Source: Acidisoma sp. L85
GTDB lineage: Bacteria > Pseudomonadota > Alphaproteobacteria > Acetobacterales > Acetobacteraceae
NCBI RefSeq assembly: GCF_009765865.1
Contig: NZ_LMUQ01000061.1
Location: 498,098 to 562,097 of the forward strand
DNA length: 64,000 bases
Direction: 5' to 3'
The position numbers and the translations under genes were made by a program. Shown piece after piece: positions 39,433 to 48,235 of this stretch. Under the pieces are notes generated by a model. That model worked only from the letters and a program-made list of their open reading frames with translations. It had not been told where the DNA came from and searched no databases. How positions within the stretch are numbered: the first letter of the stretch is position 1; every line of letters starts with the position of its first letter.

Positions 39433-39525
39433 GTCATGGCACGCGAACGCCTGCAATCCACGCCTTTCGGGGCCGGGACCATCACCCGAGGAAGGCGTGG
39501 ATGGCATGCCTTCGCATGCCATGAC
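39433..39525. repeat. Dispersed palindrome, paired stem-loops (one arm decayed)
   Basis: The right stem-loop is intact: GGATGGCATGC-CTTC-GCATGCCATGAC. The left one begins GTCATGGCACGCGAACGCC but its second arm no longer pairs well. It lies between the D-aminopeptidase gene (upstream side) and the sugar-binding protein gene. Confidence 0.75.
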
Positions 39526-39558
39526 GTATTGAGGGCGTCGGCTGCGCCGCAGCCCGGC

Positions 39559-40539
39559 CTAGCCGCCTTTCGCGTAGATCTCCTTCGCATTATCGGCATC
39601 GATCCGACTCGTCGGCACCGTCACCAGGCGAGGCACCGAGGTTGCGCAGTCGATCAAGATCTTCTTGGCGAGATCCAGGGCCTCCGCCGCGCCGGTCGGA
39701 TAAACGAAGGTCGCCGCCCATTCGCCATCCGCCACCGAGCGAATGCCGCCCGATGGACCCGGCAACCCATCCGTGCCGATGATCTTGACCTGGCCAAGCT
39801 TATTCGCCTGCTTGACAGCGATATAAGCGCCCGCCGCCGCCAGATCGTTGCTGGTATAGACCAGCTTGATGTCCGGATGGGCCTGCAGCATCGCGGAGAA
39901 TACCGTCACCGCCTTGTCCTGCATCCAATCCACCGGCTGCGTCGCCACAACCGTGATCTTCGAATTGCCCGCAATGCCCGCCTTGAAGCCTTCGAGGCGT
40001 TCGATGGCGGGCGACGAACTCGGCAGCCCTTCGAGGATCGCGACCTCGCCGCCATCCGGCAGCAGTTTGGCGGCGTATTCGCCGGCCTCCTTGGCGATGG
40101 CGCGGTTATCGCCACTGACGAAGCTCGTGTAGTCATTGCCCTCGGTCGCGCGATCCATCTCGATGACCGGGATGCCGGCCTTGTAGATTCGGCTGACCGC
40201 CGGCGTCAGCGGTGCCGCCTCGAAGGCCGAGATGAACAGGATATCAACTTGTTGCGTCAGGAAGTTCTCGACTTGCGAGACCTGCGTATTGTCATTCGCC
40301 TGACCATCCGCGATCACCAGCTTGAACTGCGGATAGTTCTTCACCAGCGTTTGCAGGTCGTGGTTGACGTGCTCGCGATACGGCTCCTTGAAGTTCGCCT
40401 GGCTGAAGCCGATCACGTATTGGTTGTTGGGACCGCAGGTCTTGGCGATCGATTGCGCCGCCTGCGCACCCGGCGCGACCATCGCAAACGCGGCCGCCGC
40501 GAAAGTGGTGGCCATCAGCGAGGCTTTGACTGTCTTCAT
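39559..40539 (-). CDS. Sugar ABC transporter substrate-binding protein (RbsB-like)
   Basis: Periplasmic binding protein of the ribose/galactose cluster (PF13407 type). A signal peptide ends near GAQAA. YVIGFSQANFKEPYREHV starts the first lobe; DGQANDNTQVSQVENFLTQQVDILFISAFE and IIGTDGLPGPSGGIRSVADGEWAATFVYPTG are typical. I chose ATG 40539 (MKTVKASL): GGGGAGAG lies 7-8 bases upstream, and the earlier ATG at 40554 would overlap that site. 326 residues. It is the last gene of the ATPase-permease-binding protein operon, 22 bp after the permease. The sugar is unknown. Confidence 0.9.
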   Translation of the reverse strand: MKTVKASLMATTFAAAAFAMVAPGAQAAQSIAKTCGPNNQYVIGFSQANFKEPYREHVNHDLQTLVKNYPQFKLVIADGQANDNTQVSQVENFLTQQVDILFISAFEAAPLTPAVSRIYKAGIPVIEMDRATEGNDYTSFVSGDNRAIAKEAGEYAAKLLPDGGEVAILEGLPSSSPAIERLEGFKAGIAGNSKITVVATQPVDWMQDKAVTVFSAMLQAHPDIKLVYTSNDLAAAGAYIAVKQANKLGQVKIIGTDGLPGPSGGIRSVADGEWAATFVYPTGAAEALDLAKKILIDCATSVPRLVTVPTSRIDADNAKEIYAKGG

Positions 40540-40561
40540 CTCATCTCTCCCCATTTTTAAG

Positions 40562-41614
40562 TTAGCGCGAGCTTCCGTCGCGTCCTCCGACGAGCGTTTG
40601 CAGCCCGGCCGCGAGAACGATGATCGCTCCCGTGGCGAGAAGCTGCATGGCGGCGCTCACGTCGTTGAGTTGCAAGATATTGGCGAGCGCGCCCAGCATG
40701 ACCGCGCCCGCGATGGTGCCGATCATGCTGCCCGCGCCGCCGAACAGATCCGTGCCGCCGATCACCACCGCCGCGATGGCGCTTAATTCGTAGCCGGAAC
40801 CGTCATTCGGGCTGCCGAAACTGAACTGTCCCGCATGTACGATGCCCGCGATACCCGCGCAAAGACCGCTGAGCCCATAGACGGAAATCTTGATCCAGCG
40901 CACCGGAATGCCCGAAAGCCGCGCCGCGCGCTCATTGCCGCCCACCGCGAAAACATAGCGGCCATAGCGTGTCTGGTTCAGCAGGAAGGTCGCGACAATC
41001 GCCAGCGCGAGAAAGACCAAGGTAGCGACCGGGAAAGTATCACCGAACAGCCGCTCGCCGAGGATCGCGAAGGCCGGCGGCGCGCTGCCTGGACCGTGGC
41101 CGTAATTGATGTTGATGAAGGTATTGTCGGAAGCGATCAGCGCCAAGCCACGCGCCGCCTGTAGCCCCGCCAGCGTCACGATGAACGCCTGGATGCGCAG
41201 CCGCGTCGAAAGATAGCCCTGCATCAAGCCGAAGAGTGTGGCGACGACGACCACCAGCGGCAGCGTCGTCGCCAGTCCCCAACCCTGGTTCACCAGCAGC
41301 GCCGCCGTCAGCACACTGGAAAGACCAAGCACGGCGCCGACCGAAAGATCGATCCCCGCCGCGATGATGACGAAGGTCATGCCGAGTGCGAGAATGCCAG
41401 TCTCGGAAATCGAGCGCACGATATTCGCGATATTCTCCGGCCCGAGAAACAGAATGTGGCCATGCCGGCGTGGCGAGAAAATGATGCCGCCGACCACCAC
41501 GAGAATCAGGCCGAGCAGGCTCTGGAAGCGAATGAGATAGCTCAGCGGATGCTTGCGCGGTCGAGGCGCGGTGGCAGCGACCGGCGCAGGATTCTCCTCA
41601 GTCGCACCGCTCAT
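40562..41614 (-). CDS. Sugar ABC transporter permease (RbsC-like)
   Basis: Membrane permease of the ribose/xylose/galactose family, 350 residues with about nine or ten membrane segments. The conserved stretch ALGMTFVIIAAGIDLSVGAVLGLSS lies near residues 80-104, and NERAARLSGIPVRWIKISVYGLSG is the coupling region. I chose ATG 41614 (MSGATEENPAP), which overlaps the ATPase stop by four bases (ATGA); the frame is open far upstream only as a shadow of the ATPase gene. The N-terminal 35 residues are a Pro/Ala-rich cytoplasmic tail. Confidence 0.92.
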   Translation of the reverse strand: MSGATEENPAPVAATAPRPRKHPLSYLIRFQSLLGLILVVVGGIIFSPRRHGHILFLGPENIANIVRSISETGILALGMTFVIIAAGIDLSVGAVLGLSSVLTAALLVNQGWGLATTLPLVVVVATLFGLMQGYLSTRLRIQAFIVTLAGLQAARGLALIASDNTFININYGHGPGSAPPAFAILGERLFGDTFPVATLVFLALAIVATFLLNQTRYGRYVFAVGGNERAARLSGIPVRWIKISVYGLSGLCAGIAGIVHAGQFSFGSPNDGSGYELSAIAAVVIGGTDLFGGAGSMIGTIAGAVMLGALANILQLNDVSAAMQLLATGAIIVLAAGLQTLVGGRDGSSR

Positions 41615-43134
41615 GCTGCCTGAACCTCTCCAAGACTGTAGCGCCGCAAGGTTTCCTCGCTGACGCCGGCATCGAAACTCGCGACAGTGATGCCGCCATG
41701 CATGACGATGATGCGGTCGCAAAGGCCAAGCAGTTCGGGCAATTCCGACGATGCCACCAGAACACCGAGGCCGGCACTGGCGAGATCCCGAAGCTGGCGA
41801 TAGATCTCGGCCTTGGCGCCGACATCGACGCCGCGCGTCGGCTCGTCGAGCAACAGCAGATGCGGGCCGCTGAGCAATTCCTTGGCGAAAACGACTTTCT
41901 GCTGGTTCCCGCCGGAGAGGTTGACGACGCGGGTGGAGGGCACGCGCGGCCGCACATCGAACCGGGAAAGCGCTGCCGACACCTCGGCCTGTTCGCGGGA
42001 TGCGGAGGCGAGGCCCCAAGGGGTCACGCGCGGCAGCGTCGACATCACGATGTTCCGCGCGACCGACTGGCCGAGCACGAGCCCGGTGCCGCGCCGGTCA
42101 TCCGTGACATAGGCCATGCCCGCGCGACGGGCCGTCGCCACTGAACCAAGCTTTACGGGCCGGCCGCCGATCTCGACCCTGCCGACCCAACGCCCCCGCG
42201 CCTCGAAGCCGTAGAGCGCCGACAGGAGTTCGGTGCGCCCGGCGCCCATCAAGCCCGAGAGGCCGACGATCTCGCCCTCATGCACGGTCAGCGAAACATC
42301 CTGCGGTGCCTGCCAGCCGGCGCGATCCACCAGGGGGACGAAGCGCGCATGCACGAGATTCAGAATCGGCTCGCCGAGCAGACCGGCGCGCGGCGGGAAA
42401 AGATCCTTGAAGTCCTTGCCGACCAGCATCCGCACCAGCTCAGCTTGCGGCGCATCGGGCGCCGCCTCGCCGACCACCCCGCCGTCGCGCATCACCGTCA
42501 CGCGGTCGGCGATGCGCGGCACTTCCTCCAGCCGATGCGAGATGTAGATGATGCCGACGCCGCGCGCCCGAAGCTCTCGCACCGTGCCGAAGAGATATTC
42601 GGCCTCGGTCGCGGAGAGCGCCGCCGTGGGCTCATCCAGGATCAGAATTCGGGCCTCGGCAGCAAGCGCTTTCGCGATCGCAACAAGTTGCCGCTCGCCC
42701 ATGCGAAGAGACGACACCAAAAGCGCCGGATCGAGACTGACGCCGGCGCGGCGCAATAGCTCATGCGCCTCCCGCATCATGCGCGACCGCGCCAGGGTGC
42801 GGATGCCCGTCAATTGTTCGTGGCCGAGGAAAAGATTGGCGGCGATGTCGAGCCCCGGAACGAGATCCAGCTCCTGCGGGATCATCACGATGCCGGCGGC
42901 ATGGGCGTCCCTCGGCGTCTGGAAATTCACCGGAGCGCCATCGAGCGACATCGCGCCGTGGTCGGGCTGGGCCGCGCCGCTGATGATGCTCATGAGGGTC
43001 GATTTGCCGGCGCCGTTCTCGCCGAGCAGGACGTGGATCTCGCCCGCGGACAGGGTGAAGTCGACGCCGCGTAGCGCCTGCACTCCGCCGAACCGCTTCT
43101 CGATCCCTGACAGAACCAGGATGGGCAGGCTCAT
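41611..43134 (-). CDS. Sugar ABC transporter ATPase, double-domain (RbsA-like)
   Basis: Two fused ATPase domains in 507 residues, as in RbsA/MglA. The first has Walker A GENGAGKST (about 36-44), signature LRMGERQLVAIAKAL and Walker B ILILDEPTAAL. The second has a degenerate Walker A region (GLMGAGRTE), signature LSGGNQQKVVFAKELL and LLLLDEPTRGVDVGAKAEIY. This asymmetry is normal for the family. It begins the operon with the permease and binding protein following. The sugar cannot be told from the sequence. Confidence 0.93.
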   Translation of the reverse strand: MSLPILVLSGIEKRFGGVQALRGVDFTLSAGEIHVLLGENGAGKSTLMSIISGAAQPDHGAMSLDGAPVNFQTPRDAHAAGIVMIPQELDLVPGLDIAANLFLGHEQLTGIRTLARSRMMREAHELLRRAGVSLDPALLVSSLRMGERQLVAIAKALAAEARILILDEPTAALSATEAEYLFGTVRELRARGVGIIYISHRLEEVPRIADRVTVMRDGGVVGEAAPDAPQAELVRMLVGKDFKDLFPPRAGLLGEPILNLVHARFVPLVDRAGWQAPQDVSLTVHEGEIVGLSGLMGAGRTELLSALYGFEARGRWVGRVEIGGRPVKLGSVATARRAGMAYVTDDRRGTGLVLGQSVARNIVMSTLPRVTPWGLASASREQAEVSAALSRFDVRPRVPSTRVVNLSGGNQQKVVFAKELLSGPHLLLLDEPTRGVDVGAKAEIYRQLRDLASAGLGVLVASSELPELLGLCDRIIVMHGGITVASFDAGVSEETLRRYSLGEVQAA

Positions 43135-43312
43135 GCCCGCTGACCGTCCATTCGCACTCTCCCCGCGCCATCGGCCATCTCAGCCGCTCTCTTGCTTGTC
43201 GTTCACGCTAGGCTTGGGCAAGTCCTTGTCAAGCACGCGTCAGGGACCGCGCGGGAGTGGATATTCCGCCAGAGCGGGATGTCTTTGGCTTGAACCGTGC
43301 CCATTCCACGTC

Positions 43313-43398
43313 GTCATGGCATGCGAAGGCATGCCATCCACGCCTTCGGTCAGGCGCCATAACTGAGGCGTGGATGGCACGCCTTCGCGTGCCATGAC
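43313..43398. repeat. Dispersed palindrome, complete paired form
   Basis: The clearest copy: GTCATGGCATGC-GAAG-GCATGCCATCCACGCC, a short centre, then GGCGTGGATGGCACGC-CTTC-GCGTGCCATGAC. Each half is a hairpin, and the two halves are inverted copies of each other, so the whole can also fold as one long stem. It sits between the sugar-ABC operon and the hybrid kinase gene. Positions 43135-43312 hold the operon's promoter side; no other gene is seen. Confidence 0.85.
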
Positions 43399-43438
43399 GG
43401 ATTCTCTGGATCGCGATTCAATACAAGACCACCACGCC

Positions 43439-45610
43439 CTACCCCGTCCGCGCCAACACATCCGCCACGCGCCGAGCCAGTTGCTCACGCTTGAACGGCT
43501 TTCCGATGAGTTGCACGCCCTCATCGAGACGGCCGTGATGCACGATCGAGTTTTCCGTGTAGCCGGACATGAAGAGCACCTTAACCCCCGGCCTCATTGC
43601 CGTGATGCGCCCCGCCATCTCGCGCCCGCGCAGCTCGCCCGGCAGCACCACGTCCGACAACACCAATGCGATGCTGTCGGCCTGGGCGGCGAAAACCCTG
43701 AGGCCTTCCTCGCCATCCGCCGCCTCCAGCACGCGATAGCCAAGATCGTTGAGGATAGCGACCGCTACCTCCCGCACCGCAGGCTCGTCCTCCACCACCA
43801 GGATGGTCGCCGAACCGCGCGGCAGAGCGATGGGCGGACCAGAGCGCTCCACAGCCTCGAAGGCGGCATTATGGGCGCGGGGCAGGTAGATACGTACCGT
43901 CGTACCCTGTCCCGGCTCGGAATAGATCTTCACGTGGCCACCCGACTGCTTGACGAAGCCGAAGACCATCGCGAGGCCGAGGCCGGTTCCCTTGCCGTCC
44001 GGCTTGGTCGTGAAGAATGGCTCGAAGACGCGGCGCGCCACCTCGGCGGTCATGCCATGCCCGGTGTCGGATACCGCGAGCATCGCGTAATCCCCCGCGT
44101 CAACCTCCGCGTGGCGGCGGGCGTAATCCTCGTCGAGCACCCGGTTGCCCAGCTCGATCGTCAGCCGACCCCCGCCGGGCATGGCGTCGCGTGCATTCAG
44201 CGCGAGATTGAGCACGGCGCTTTCCAACTGCGCGGCGTCCGCCATCGCGGGCCACAGTCCGGCAGTTTCGACGTATCGCACGTCGATGTGCTCGCCGAGC
44301 GTGCGCCGGAGAAGCGGCACCATCGCCGGCACGGTGGCGGTCAGATCCAGCGGCGCCGGCGCCAAGGGCTGCTTTCGCGCGAAGGACAGCAATTGCGCGG
44401 TGAGCGTGGCGCCGCGCTCGGCGGCCCAGGCGGCGCGCTCGATGCGAAGCTGCAGCGCCGGATCCGTGCCGAGCCTTGTCGATACCACTTCCAGATTGCC
44501 CATGATCACGGTGAGCAGGTTGTTGAAGTCATGCGCGATGCCGCCGGTGAGCTGGCCGATCGCCTGCATCTTCTGGGCCTCGCGCATAACGCTCTCGGCC
44601 TGCGCCCGCTTCGTCATATCGGTCACGGTGATCACGAAACCGCCATCCGGCATAGCGGTGCGACGCAACTCAAGCGTATGGCCGCCGGCCCGCATGCCCT
44701 CATAGACGGTCGCCTCGCCGAGACCGTGGCGCCCATGGCGGAGCTGATCTTCGGTTTCCAGGATCATCCCGTCTTCGGCGGCGTGCCCGGCTATGTCGGT
44801 ATATCGCGTGCCGGGGCGGAGCATCGGCTCGGGTAGATCCAGCAGCACCTGGAAGCACTCGTTCCAGTTCGTGAGATGTCGCTCGACATCGAAGACCCCG
44901 ACACCCTGGCTCAGACTGTCGAGCGAGACACGCAAGCGCTGCGCGGCGAGCCGCTCCTCCGATTCCGCCCGGTATGAACGCGACCATGCCTGATTGAGCA
45001 ACCAGGCGGCATAGATCAGCGCCAGAATCGCGAGAGCGGTGCCGCCGAAGAAAAGCCAGCGGATCAGCAGGGCTCGCTCATCCAGCACCGCGAGGCGCTT
45101 GGCGAGCAGACTGTGTTCCTCGTTCGCCATGCCGGCGATCGTGGATTCAATCTCGACCATGAGATCGCGGCCGAGGTTGGTCTGGACGATCCGCAACGCC
45201 GCGGAAGCGCCGTCGTCGCGGCGGATCACGATGGTCTGGCTCATCTCCTCAAGCTTGCGCTGGACCAGGGGGCCCAAGGCCGCAAGCCGCGCCTGCTCGG
45301 CTGGATTGTCGGCCGTCAACTGGTTCAGCGCGGATTCCAAAAGGGTCACTCGCCCGAGAGCCGCGTTATATGGCTTGAGATAGTCCTCGTTTCCGGTCAG
45401 CAGGAAGCCACGCTGGCCGCTTTCGGCGTCGTGGATGCTGAGGTCCAGATCCTTTATGGCGCCGATCACACTATAACTGTGCTGCCACCATTGCCGCGCG
45501 CTGCGGGCCGCATTCAGGCGATCCCAGGTCGCGATGCCGACCAGCAGCAAAAGGACGACCAGAACTCCGAAACCGAGAAGATTAGCGCGGGTGACGATAT
45601 ACTTGGTCAC
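43439..45610 (-). CDS. CHASE3-PAS hybrid sensor histidine kinase with receiver domain
   Basis: Membrane sensor kinase of 723 residues. Order: membrane helix (10-28), periplasmic CHASE3-like sensor (about 40-178, with DAESGQRGFLLTGNEDYL), second helix (183-206), PAS (about 225-335), HisKA with phospho-accepting His360 (GGIAHDFNNLLT), HATPase (NARDAMPGGG, DTGHGMT, GTGLGLAMV), and a C-terminal receiver with Asp653 (VLSDVVLP) and KPF. It starts with GTG 45610. No response regulator gene is adjacent, so the output partner is unknown. Such kinases often feed general stress or motility networks. Confidence 0.93.
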   Translation of the reverse strand: MTKYIVTRANLLGFGVLVVLLLLVGIATWDRLNAARSARQWWQHSYSVIGAIKDLDLSIHDAESGQRGFLLTGNEDYLKPYNAALGRVTLLESALNQLTADNPAEQARLAALGPLVQRKLEEMSQTIVIRRDDGASAALRIVQTNLGRDLMVEIESTIAGMANEEHSLLAKRLAVLDERALLIRWLFFGGTALAILALIYAAWLLNQAWSRSYRAESEERLAAQRLRVSLDSLSQGVGVFDVERHLTNWNECFQVLLDLPEPMLRPGTRYTDIAGHAAEDGMILETEDQLRHGRHGLGEATVYEGMRAGGHTLELRRTAMPDGGFVITVTDMTKRAQAESVMREAQKMQAIGQLTGGIAHDFNNLLTVIMGNLEVVSTRLGTDPALQLRIERAAWAAERGATLTAQLLSFARKQPLAPAPLDLTATVPAMVPLLRRTLGEHIDVRYVETAGLWPAMADAAQLESAVLNLALNARDAMPGGGRLTIELGNRVLDEDYARRHAEVDAGDYAMLAVSDTGHGMTAEVARRVFEPFFTTKPDGKGTGLGLAMVFGFVKQSGGHVKIYSEPGQGTTVRIYLPRAHNAAFEAVERSGPPIALPRGSATILVVEDEPAVREVAVAILNDLGYRVLEAADGEEGLRVFAAQADSIALVLSDVVLPGELRGREMAGRITAMRPGVKVLFMSGYTENSIVHHGRLDEGVQLIGKPFKREQLARRVADVLARTG

Positions 45611-45759
45611 TACTTACTCGCTGCGCCGCTTCTGGACCTAGGCGATCCGCTCTCCCGCGCGAGAAGGTCGGTCCCGGCGGTAGAGTGCACGCGAAGACGT
45701 CCCTAATTCAAGAATACTCGCGTGTCCCAGTACAGTGTATCCTGGTTGGGCGGAACCCC

Positions 45760-46647
45760 TCACGATTTCGCGCGCGCGCGGGGCCAGCGAGAGGTGGCGG
45801 CGAGGCAGGCAAAGAGGATCAGCACGGCGCCTGCCACGGTCCAGATCGCCGGACGCTCCGCGAAGAAGACGTAGCCGTAAATTGCGGCCCAAAAGAAGGC
45901 GGTGTATTCCAGCACACCCAACCGTCCCGCCGGCGCACGGGCATAGGCCCAGGCCATGCAATAATGGCCGCAGGTTCCCATCAGCCCCGAGACGACAAAA
46001 GCCAGCCAATGCGAGGCTGTCGGCGCCTGCCAATGGATCAGCATCACGGGCGAGATCAGCAAAAAGGCAAAGCAGTTCGACAGCATGACCAGCGTGCCGA
46101 TGCGGTCGAGATGGCTCTGCTTCCGCATCAGGACGTTGGACAGGGCGTAGAAGAACGCGCAGCTCAGCGCCGCGAGGATCCCGACGAGGTCGAAGGCGCG
46201 GCGCGGATCAGCGATCTGGCCTTGGGCGATCACCACCACGCCGGCCAGGCCAATCACGATCCCCAACAGCGCACGCGGGGCAATCGGCTCCTTGAGCACG
46301 ACGCGGCCAAGAAGCGAAAGCAGGAGCGGCGCGATGAAGGTGAGCGCGACAGCCTCGGCCAAAGGCAGGCGGGCGATGGCGGTGAAGAACGAGGCTGCGG
46401 TGATCAGCACCACGATGGAGCGGCTGAAGTTGCGACGAAGTGACCCGAGGCTCGGCGTCTTCTCTCGCGTTACAAAGAAGGCGAGCACCGCGAAGCCGGC
46501 CCCAGTCGCGTAACGCAGTCCGACGACCTCGCTGATCGGATAGACCGGGGAGACGACCTTCATGACGGCATCCATCGCCGACATGATCGCGATGCCGCCG
46601 GCAGCCGCCAGCACGGGGAAGATCGTCGTTTCGGTGCGGAACTGCAT
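45760..46647 (-). CDS. EamA-family (DMT) transporter
   Basis: Inner-membrane protein of 295 residues with ten hydrophobic helices in two EamA repeats (about 13-145 and 155-285). GLRYATGAGFAVLAF and RLPLAEAVALTFIAPLLLSLLGRVVLKEPI are typical of the first repeat, and ALSCAFFYALSNVLMRKQS opens the second. Members export amino acids, nucleosides or drugs, or take up S-adenosylmethionine; the substrate here is unknown. It stands alone, 51 bp upstream (in transcription sense downstream) of no clear partner. Confidence 0.88.
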   Translation of the reverse strand: MQFRTETTIFPVLAAAGGIAIMSAMDAVMKVVSPVYPISEVVGLRYATGAGFAVLAFFVTREKTPSLGSLRRNFSRSIVVLITAASFFTAIARLPLAEAVALTFIAPLLLSLLGRVVLKEPIAPRALLGIVIGLAGVVVIAQGQIADPRRAFDLVGILAALSCAFFYALSNVLMRKQSHLDRIGTLVMLSNCFAFLLISPVMLIHWQAPTASHWLAFVVSGLMGTCGHYCMAWAYARAPAGRLGVLEYTAFFWAAIYGYVFFAERPAIWTVAGAVLILFACLAATSRWPRARAKS

Positions 46648-46698
46648 CGTCGGCGCTTCTAGCCGCCCGCGGCCGCGACGGGCCGCCGGCGCACAATG

Positions 46699-46998
46699 CT
46701 AGAGACTGACCTGACCCGGGATGTGCATCCCCGGCATCAGAACGTGCAGCACGAGCAAGACGAGCAGCACCGTGATGAGCAGGCCGAACACTCCGCCCAG
46801 CAGGCGCAGCGCCGCGACGATGAGGAGGATCGCCACGATCACCAGGATCGCCGCCTGGAGCTGTCCGTTGACCCCGGCATCGATCAACAGACGGCGGCAG
46901 AAGGTCTCGACCACGCCGATCACCGTCATGACCGCCGCGACCAGACGCAGCAACAGGGTCAGAACGAAATTGATCGCCGACATAACGCCTTGGTCCAT
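46699..46998 (-). CDS. Small membrane protein, unknown function
   Basis: A 99-residue, strongly hydrophobic protein with about three helices (about 9-27, 48-68 and 72-90). It contains long Leu/Val/Ile runs and no charged motif or recognised domain. The start may be ATG 46998 or ATG 46983 (MSAINFVL). It is encoded upstream of the EamA gene on the same strand with a 51-bp gap, so co-transcription is possible. Confidence 0.6.
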   Translation of the reverse strand: MDQGVMSAINFVLTLLLRLVAAVMTVIGVVETFCRRLLIDAGVNGQLQAAILVIVAILLIVAALRLLGGVFGLLITVLLVLLVLHVLMPGMHIPGQVSL

Positions 46999-47088
46999 CG
47001 TAAGATCCGAACTCTCTGCCCTGGCCGCATCCTAGCGGCGGGAACCACCGCAGGCGAGCCCAGCTGCCGCCCGTTCGCGCGCGAGGCG

Positions 47089-47526
47089 CTAGTGACGCAG
47101 CTCCGTCGCCACGCCGCCGGGGGGAAGCTGGTCGAATACCAGCAGCCGGACCGTCGCAGTGCCGACCGGCGTCGCGGAGTGCCAGACGTTGATCATCTCC
47201 ACGATCACATCGCCCGGACCAAAGACCTTGGCCAAGCCGGTCTGCACATTGGTGATCTTCAGCCGGCCGGCCTGGACATAGCCGTAGCGGGCATAGGGGT
47301 GCCGGTGCACGGGAAGCACCGAGCCGGGCGGGATGACGTATTCCGACACGACCAACCGCACCGGTCCCGAAGGCAGAGTGATCGGCTGCCCGGCCGCCGT
47401 CTCCGTGCCGCTGAACAGCGTGGTGACGGTCACGGCGGGAGACTTCGCCTGCGCTCCAGCCAGCACCGGACCGAATGCGGTCGTGGCGAGAACGCCGAGA
47501 GCCAGGGCCGCGTTACGTCGTGTCAT
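47089..47526 (-). CDS. Periplasmic cupin-domain protein
   Basis: A 145-residue cupin with a signal peptide (MTRRNAALALGVLATTAFGPVLAGAQA). The metal-site pattern is visible as PPGSVLPVHRHPYARYGYVQAG (first cupin motif with HxH) and FGPGDVIVEMINVWHSATPV (second motif with His). I chose ATG 47526 because GGAGG lies 6 bases upstream and the signal peptide follows; the open frame to 47631 lacks both. Its function is unknown. Confidence 0.82.
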   Translation of the reverse strand: MTRRNAALALGVLATTAFGPVLAGAQAKSPAVTVTTLFSGTETAAGQPITLPSGPVRLVVSEYVIPPGSVLPVHRHPYARYGYVQAGRLKITNVQTGLAKVFGPGDVIVEMINVWHSATPVGTATVRLLVFDQLPPGGVATELRH

Positions 47527-47989
47527 CGCCAACCTCCGTCGGGTGTCCCATGGCTTCACCGGCCGACTTGCCTTGGCGGAAAGGAGCCATGAAGGTGTCC
47601 GCCCGGCACAATCGGGGCAGCCCCTGTGCACCGAGCAGCCGTTTGCCAGATCCCGGCACCTTCGTCACCGCCCTCCTGTCTGAGATGTCACGGGCTCGAC
47701 AGCGAATGATGAGCATCCCCCGCCTCTCCCACGGAAAGCTGATGCGACACGTGCCGCTTACGGTGCATCCCTGGTCGAAAGGCCGTATCGCCAAAAGGAG
47801 TATGTCCCCGCTAAAAACCGGTCACATCCTCGCCAGGTACGCCAAAAATATTTCCGCGCGCCTCTCTTCCGCACTACTTGATTAATTCTATGGCCGCGTC
47901 ATCTGGACGCTCGGCTTTTTGAAATTCGACTACGTGACAAGACCACTGAGAGTTCGCGCCTTTGCGAGAATCATTGCGGAAAGCGAGAG
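47527..47989. other. Intergenic region without recognised gene
   Basis: About 460 bp between the divergent cupin and His/Ala-rich protein genes. Only very short frames occur; one of 27 codons on the plus strand near 47803-47886 has AGGAG but too close to its ATG to trust. No RNA gene or hairpin was recognised. Confidence 0.45.
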
Positions 47990-48187
47990 ATGGTAGAGCG
48001 CCTTCACATTGAAGCGGCAGAACTACATGACCAAGCGGCCAAAGCACATCGGGCGGCGGCCGAGAAGCATGGAACGAGCAACCATGGAGCCGCCAGCGAG
48101 TATTCTTCGCGGGCTCATGCCCACTCTGAAGCGGCCTATAAGGCATCTGCAAGGGCGCACGGAAAAAGCGCCTCGAAGGGACCGTAG
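47990..48187 (+). CDS. His/Ala-rich small protein
   Basis: A 65-residue protein with repeated Ala-Ala and regularly placed His residues (HIEAAELHDQAAKAHRAAAEKHG, then AAYKASARAHGKS). The spacing suggests an amphipathic helix. Similar short helical proteins are common in alphaproteobacteria but I know no function. GAAAGCGAGAG stands right before the ATG and may serve as the ribosome binding site. The composition differs from the shadows around it, which supports a real gene. Confidence 0.55.
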   Translation: MVERLHIEAAELHDQAAKAHRAAAEKHGTSNHGAASEYSSRAHAHSEAAYKASARAHGKSASKGP

Positions 48188-48235
48188 GGACAGCTAGAAC
48201 AATTTATATGCAGCGGGCTTTGCCGTCGAGACTGT

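Noticed and set aside
41611..43134. Loss of the second Walker A in the sugar ATPase as an oddity
   Set aside because: A degenerate second nucleotide site is normal in RbsA/MglA-type double ATPases.
36992..43398. CRISPR-like array from repeated palindromes
   Set aside because: Copies are kilobases apart, differ in stem sequence and have no regular spacers or cas genes.
43370..44836. 488-codon plus-strand open frame
   Set aside because: Antisense to the hybrid histidine kinase and starting inside a dispersed palindrome; a shadow.
47803..47886. 27-codon plus-strand ORF with AGGAG
   Set aside because: The AGGAG stands only one or two bases before the ATG, too close for normal initiation, and the product shows no features.
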